NCBI GenBank assembly: GCA_902805495.1
Contig: CADCTH010000207.1
Coordinates: 1 to 5,752, forward strand
Length of the DNA stretch: 5,752 nucleotides
Reading direction: 5' to 3'
Source: an uncultured Actinomycetospora sp.
Lineage (GTDB): Bacteria > Actinomycetota > Actinomycetes > Mycobacteriales > Pseudonocardiaceae
Each line of letters begins with the position of its first letter. Position 1 is the stretch's first letter. The notes under the pieces are model-generated. The model worked only from the letters and a program-made list of their open reading frames with translations, was not told the DNA's origin and searched no databases. A program made the translations under genes and the position numbers. Shown in pieces: positions 4,864 to 5,752 of this stretch.

Positions 4864-5752
4864 TTGAACAGTTTGTCGCGGGCCGCACGATGCCCGTCAC
4901 CGACCGACGGCGTGATCAGTCGCGATGGCACCTACCTGCGCACGTGGACCAACGGCGGTGACGGAGTCCCCCTCGTGATCAGCAACGGGCTGGGGACCCC
5001 GCCCTCGGCCTGGCCCCGGTTGGAAACGCCCGACTGCGGGTTCGCGGCCGTGTCCTGGTGGCACCGAGGCCTCGGCGGCTCCGAACGGCCCGCCGACCCG
5101 ACCCGCATATGCGTCGAGGACCACGCCGCCGACCTCGAAGCGACCATGGACGACGCAGGCTTCGAGCGCGCGGTGCTGCTGGGTTGGTCTATTGGGGTCG
5201 ACGTCGCCTTCGAGTTCGCCCGCGCCAACCCCGGACGGGTAGCGGGCATCCTCGGGATCGGCGGACTGCCCGGCGGGTCGTTCCGCGCGTTCGGCCCACC
5301 GGGTCCGCCCGTGGCCGTGCGCGAAGGGCTCGGTCGCAGCGCCGCGTGGCTGCTGCGCGTGCTGGGGCCGCCCGCGGCGGCGCTGGCGTACCCGACAGTG
5401 AACTTCGCGCGGGCCCTCGGGGTCGACCACGTCGCCCCGCTGCCAGACCTGGCCGCCTCGACGCAGGTCGCCCGGCAGTTCGCGACACACCCGTGGACCT
5501 GGTATTCCGAGCTCCTCCTGGCTGCCGGGGATCATCCCCCTGTCGACACTGGCTTCGTCTCCTTCCCGGTCACCCTCGTGGGCGGCACACTCGACGTCGC
5601 CGTCGCGGCTGCGGACATCCGCGCCGCCACCACGACGATCCCGCAGGCCCGGTTCGTGCCCCTCGTCGGCACGCACTTCCTGCCCCTCGAACAGCCCCAC
5701 CAACTTCACCACGAGCTCGTCGCACTCGCCGAACGGGCCGGGCTCCCTCGCC
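4864..5752 (+). CDS. Alpha/beta hydrolase (third of three), runs off the window
   Basis: The frame is open to the right edge and probably lacks only a few C-terminal codons. Recognisable protein begins at GTG 4912 (VISRDGTYLRTWTNGGDG), followed by LVISNGLGTPPSAWPRL and WWHRGLGGSERP. The nucleophile elbow is GWSIG, with Ser encoded at 5188-5190; Trp replaces the more usual His before the Ser. Later come ILGIGGLPGG, a cap with HPWTWYSELLL, VGGTLDVAVAAADI with the likely acid Asp, and VGTHFLPLEQP with the likely His. This pattern (GLGTP..W, RGLGGSERP, GWS.G, G(T/S)HF.P.EQP) marks a different alpha/beta hydrolase subgroup from the other two genes. The start is uncertain: TTG 4864 has a good ribosome binding site but adds 16 unconserved residues; GTG 4912 fits the domain but lacks one; ATG 4890 would give a natural MPVTD start but is out of frame by one base. 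There is no signal peptide. The substrate is unknown. Confidence 0.8.
   Translation, partial: MNSLSRAARCPSPTDGVISRDGTYLRTWTNGGDGVPLVISNGLGTPPSAWPRLETPDCGFAAVSWWHRGLGGSERPADPTRICVEDHAADLEATMDDAGFERAVLLGWSIGVDVAFEFARANPGRVAGILGIGGLPGGSFRAFGPPGPPVAVREGLGRSAAWLLRVLGPPAAALAYPTVNFARALGVDHVAPLPDLAASTQVARQFATHPWTWYSELLLAAGDHPPVDTGFVSFPVTLVGGTLDVAVAAADIRAATTTIPQARFVPLVGTHFLPLEQPHQLHHELVALAERAGLPR

Noticed and set aside
1140..4983. Recurring cgtgatca strings (about 1140, 2506, 4911, 4974)
   Set aside because: Two of the four lie in coding sequence as Val-Ile-Ser codons and the others have different flanks and spacing, so a shared regulatory motif is not supported.
4897..5712. Long minus-strand open frame opposite the third hydrolase
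   Set aside because: It mirrors the codon structure of the true plus-strand gene and shows no protein family features.

Overview
The window is very GC-rich, with coding frames dominated by G or C at third codon positions. Its proteins (a flavodoxin-like reductase C-terminus, a DUF421/YetF membrane protein, several alpha/beta hydrolases, a PadR-like fragment) are of kinds common in high-GC Actinomycetota. I cannot name the genus.

Layout, left to right. Bases 2-178 are the last 58 codons of a flavodoxin-family NAD(P)H-dependent reductase read rightward. It is followed by a terminator-like cluster of inverted repeats (193-222). From there to about 1233 there is no intact gene. This stretch holds a short frame-broken piece resembling the N-terminus of an IS110-type transposase (about 303-410) and, on the minus strand, a fragment resembling the C-terminal domain of a PadR-family regulator (472-837). 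It looks like a decayed, rearranged island. At 1245-2135 lies an intact alpha/beta hydrolase with a full catalytic triad and a good ribosome binding site. A small, acidic, probably disordered protein of unknown function (2178-2492) follows 42 bases later, probably in the same transcript. A strong hairpin (2518-2550) separates this pair from a convergent minus-strand DUF421/YetF gene (2639-3153) that is broken by an apparent one-base deletion in its conserved GKRTLAKL region. About 400 bases without a convincing gene follow (3154-3554), holding a 17-base tandem repeat and two hairpins, one of them 14 bp. A second alpha/beta hydrolase (3761-4714) is clearly related to the first, but its N-terminal strand is encoded in another frame upstream, so it too seems frameshifted. 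A third, more distant alpha/beta hydrolase (from about 4864) runs off the right edge, nearly complete.

The theme is a cluster of three co-oriented alpha/beta hydrolases whose substrates cannot be read from sequence. Two or three genes carry apparent single-base frame breaks, so either the locus is decaying or the assembly contains indel errors. Raw-read inspection would separate these. I found no CRISPR array, tRNA, rRNA, toxin-antitoxin pair or clearly new defence-type system. The most distinctive items are the hydrolase cluster with its small acidic partner and the debris island beside it.
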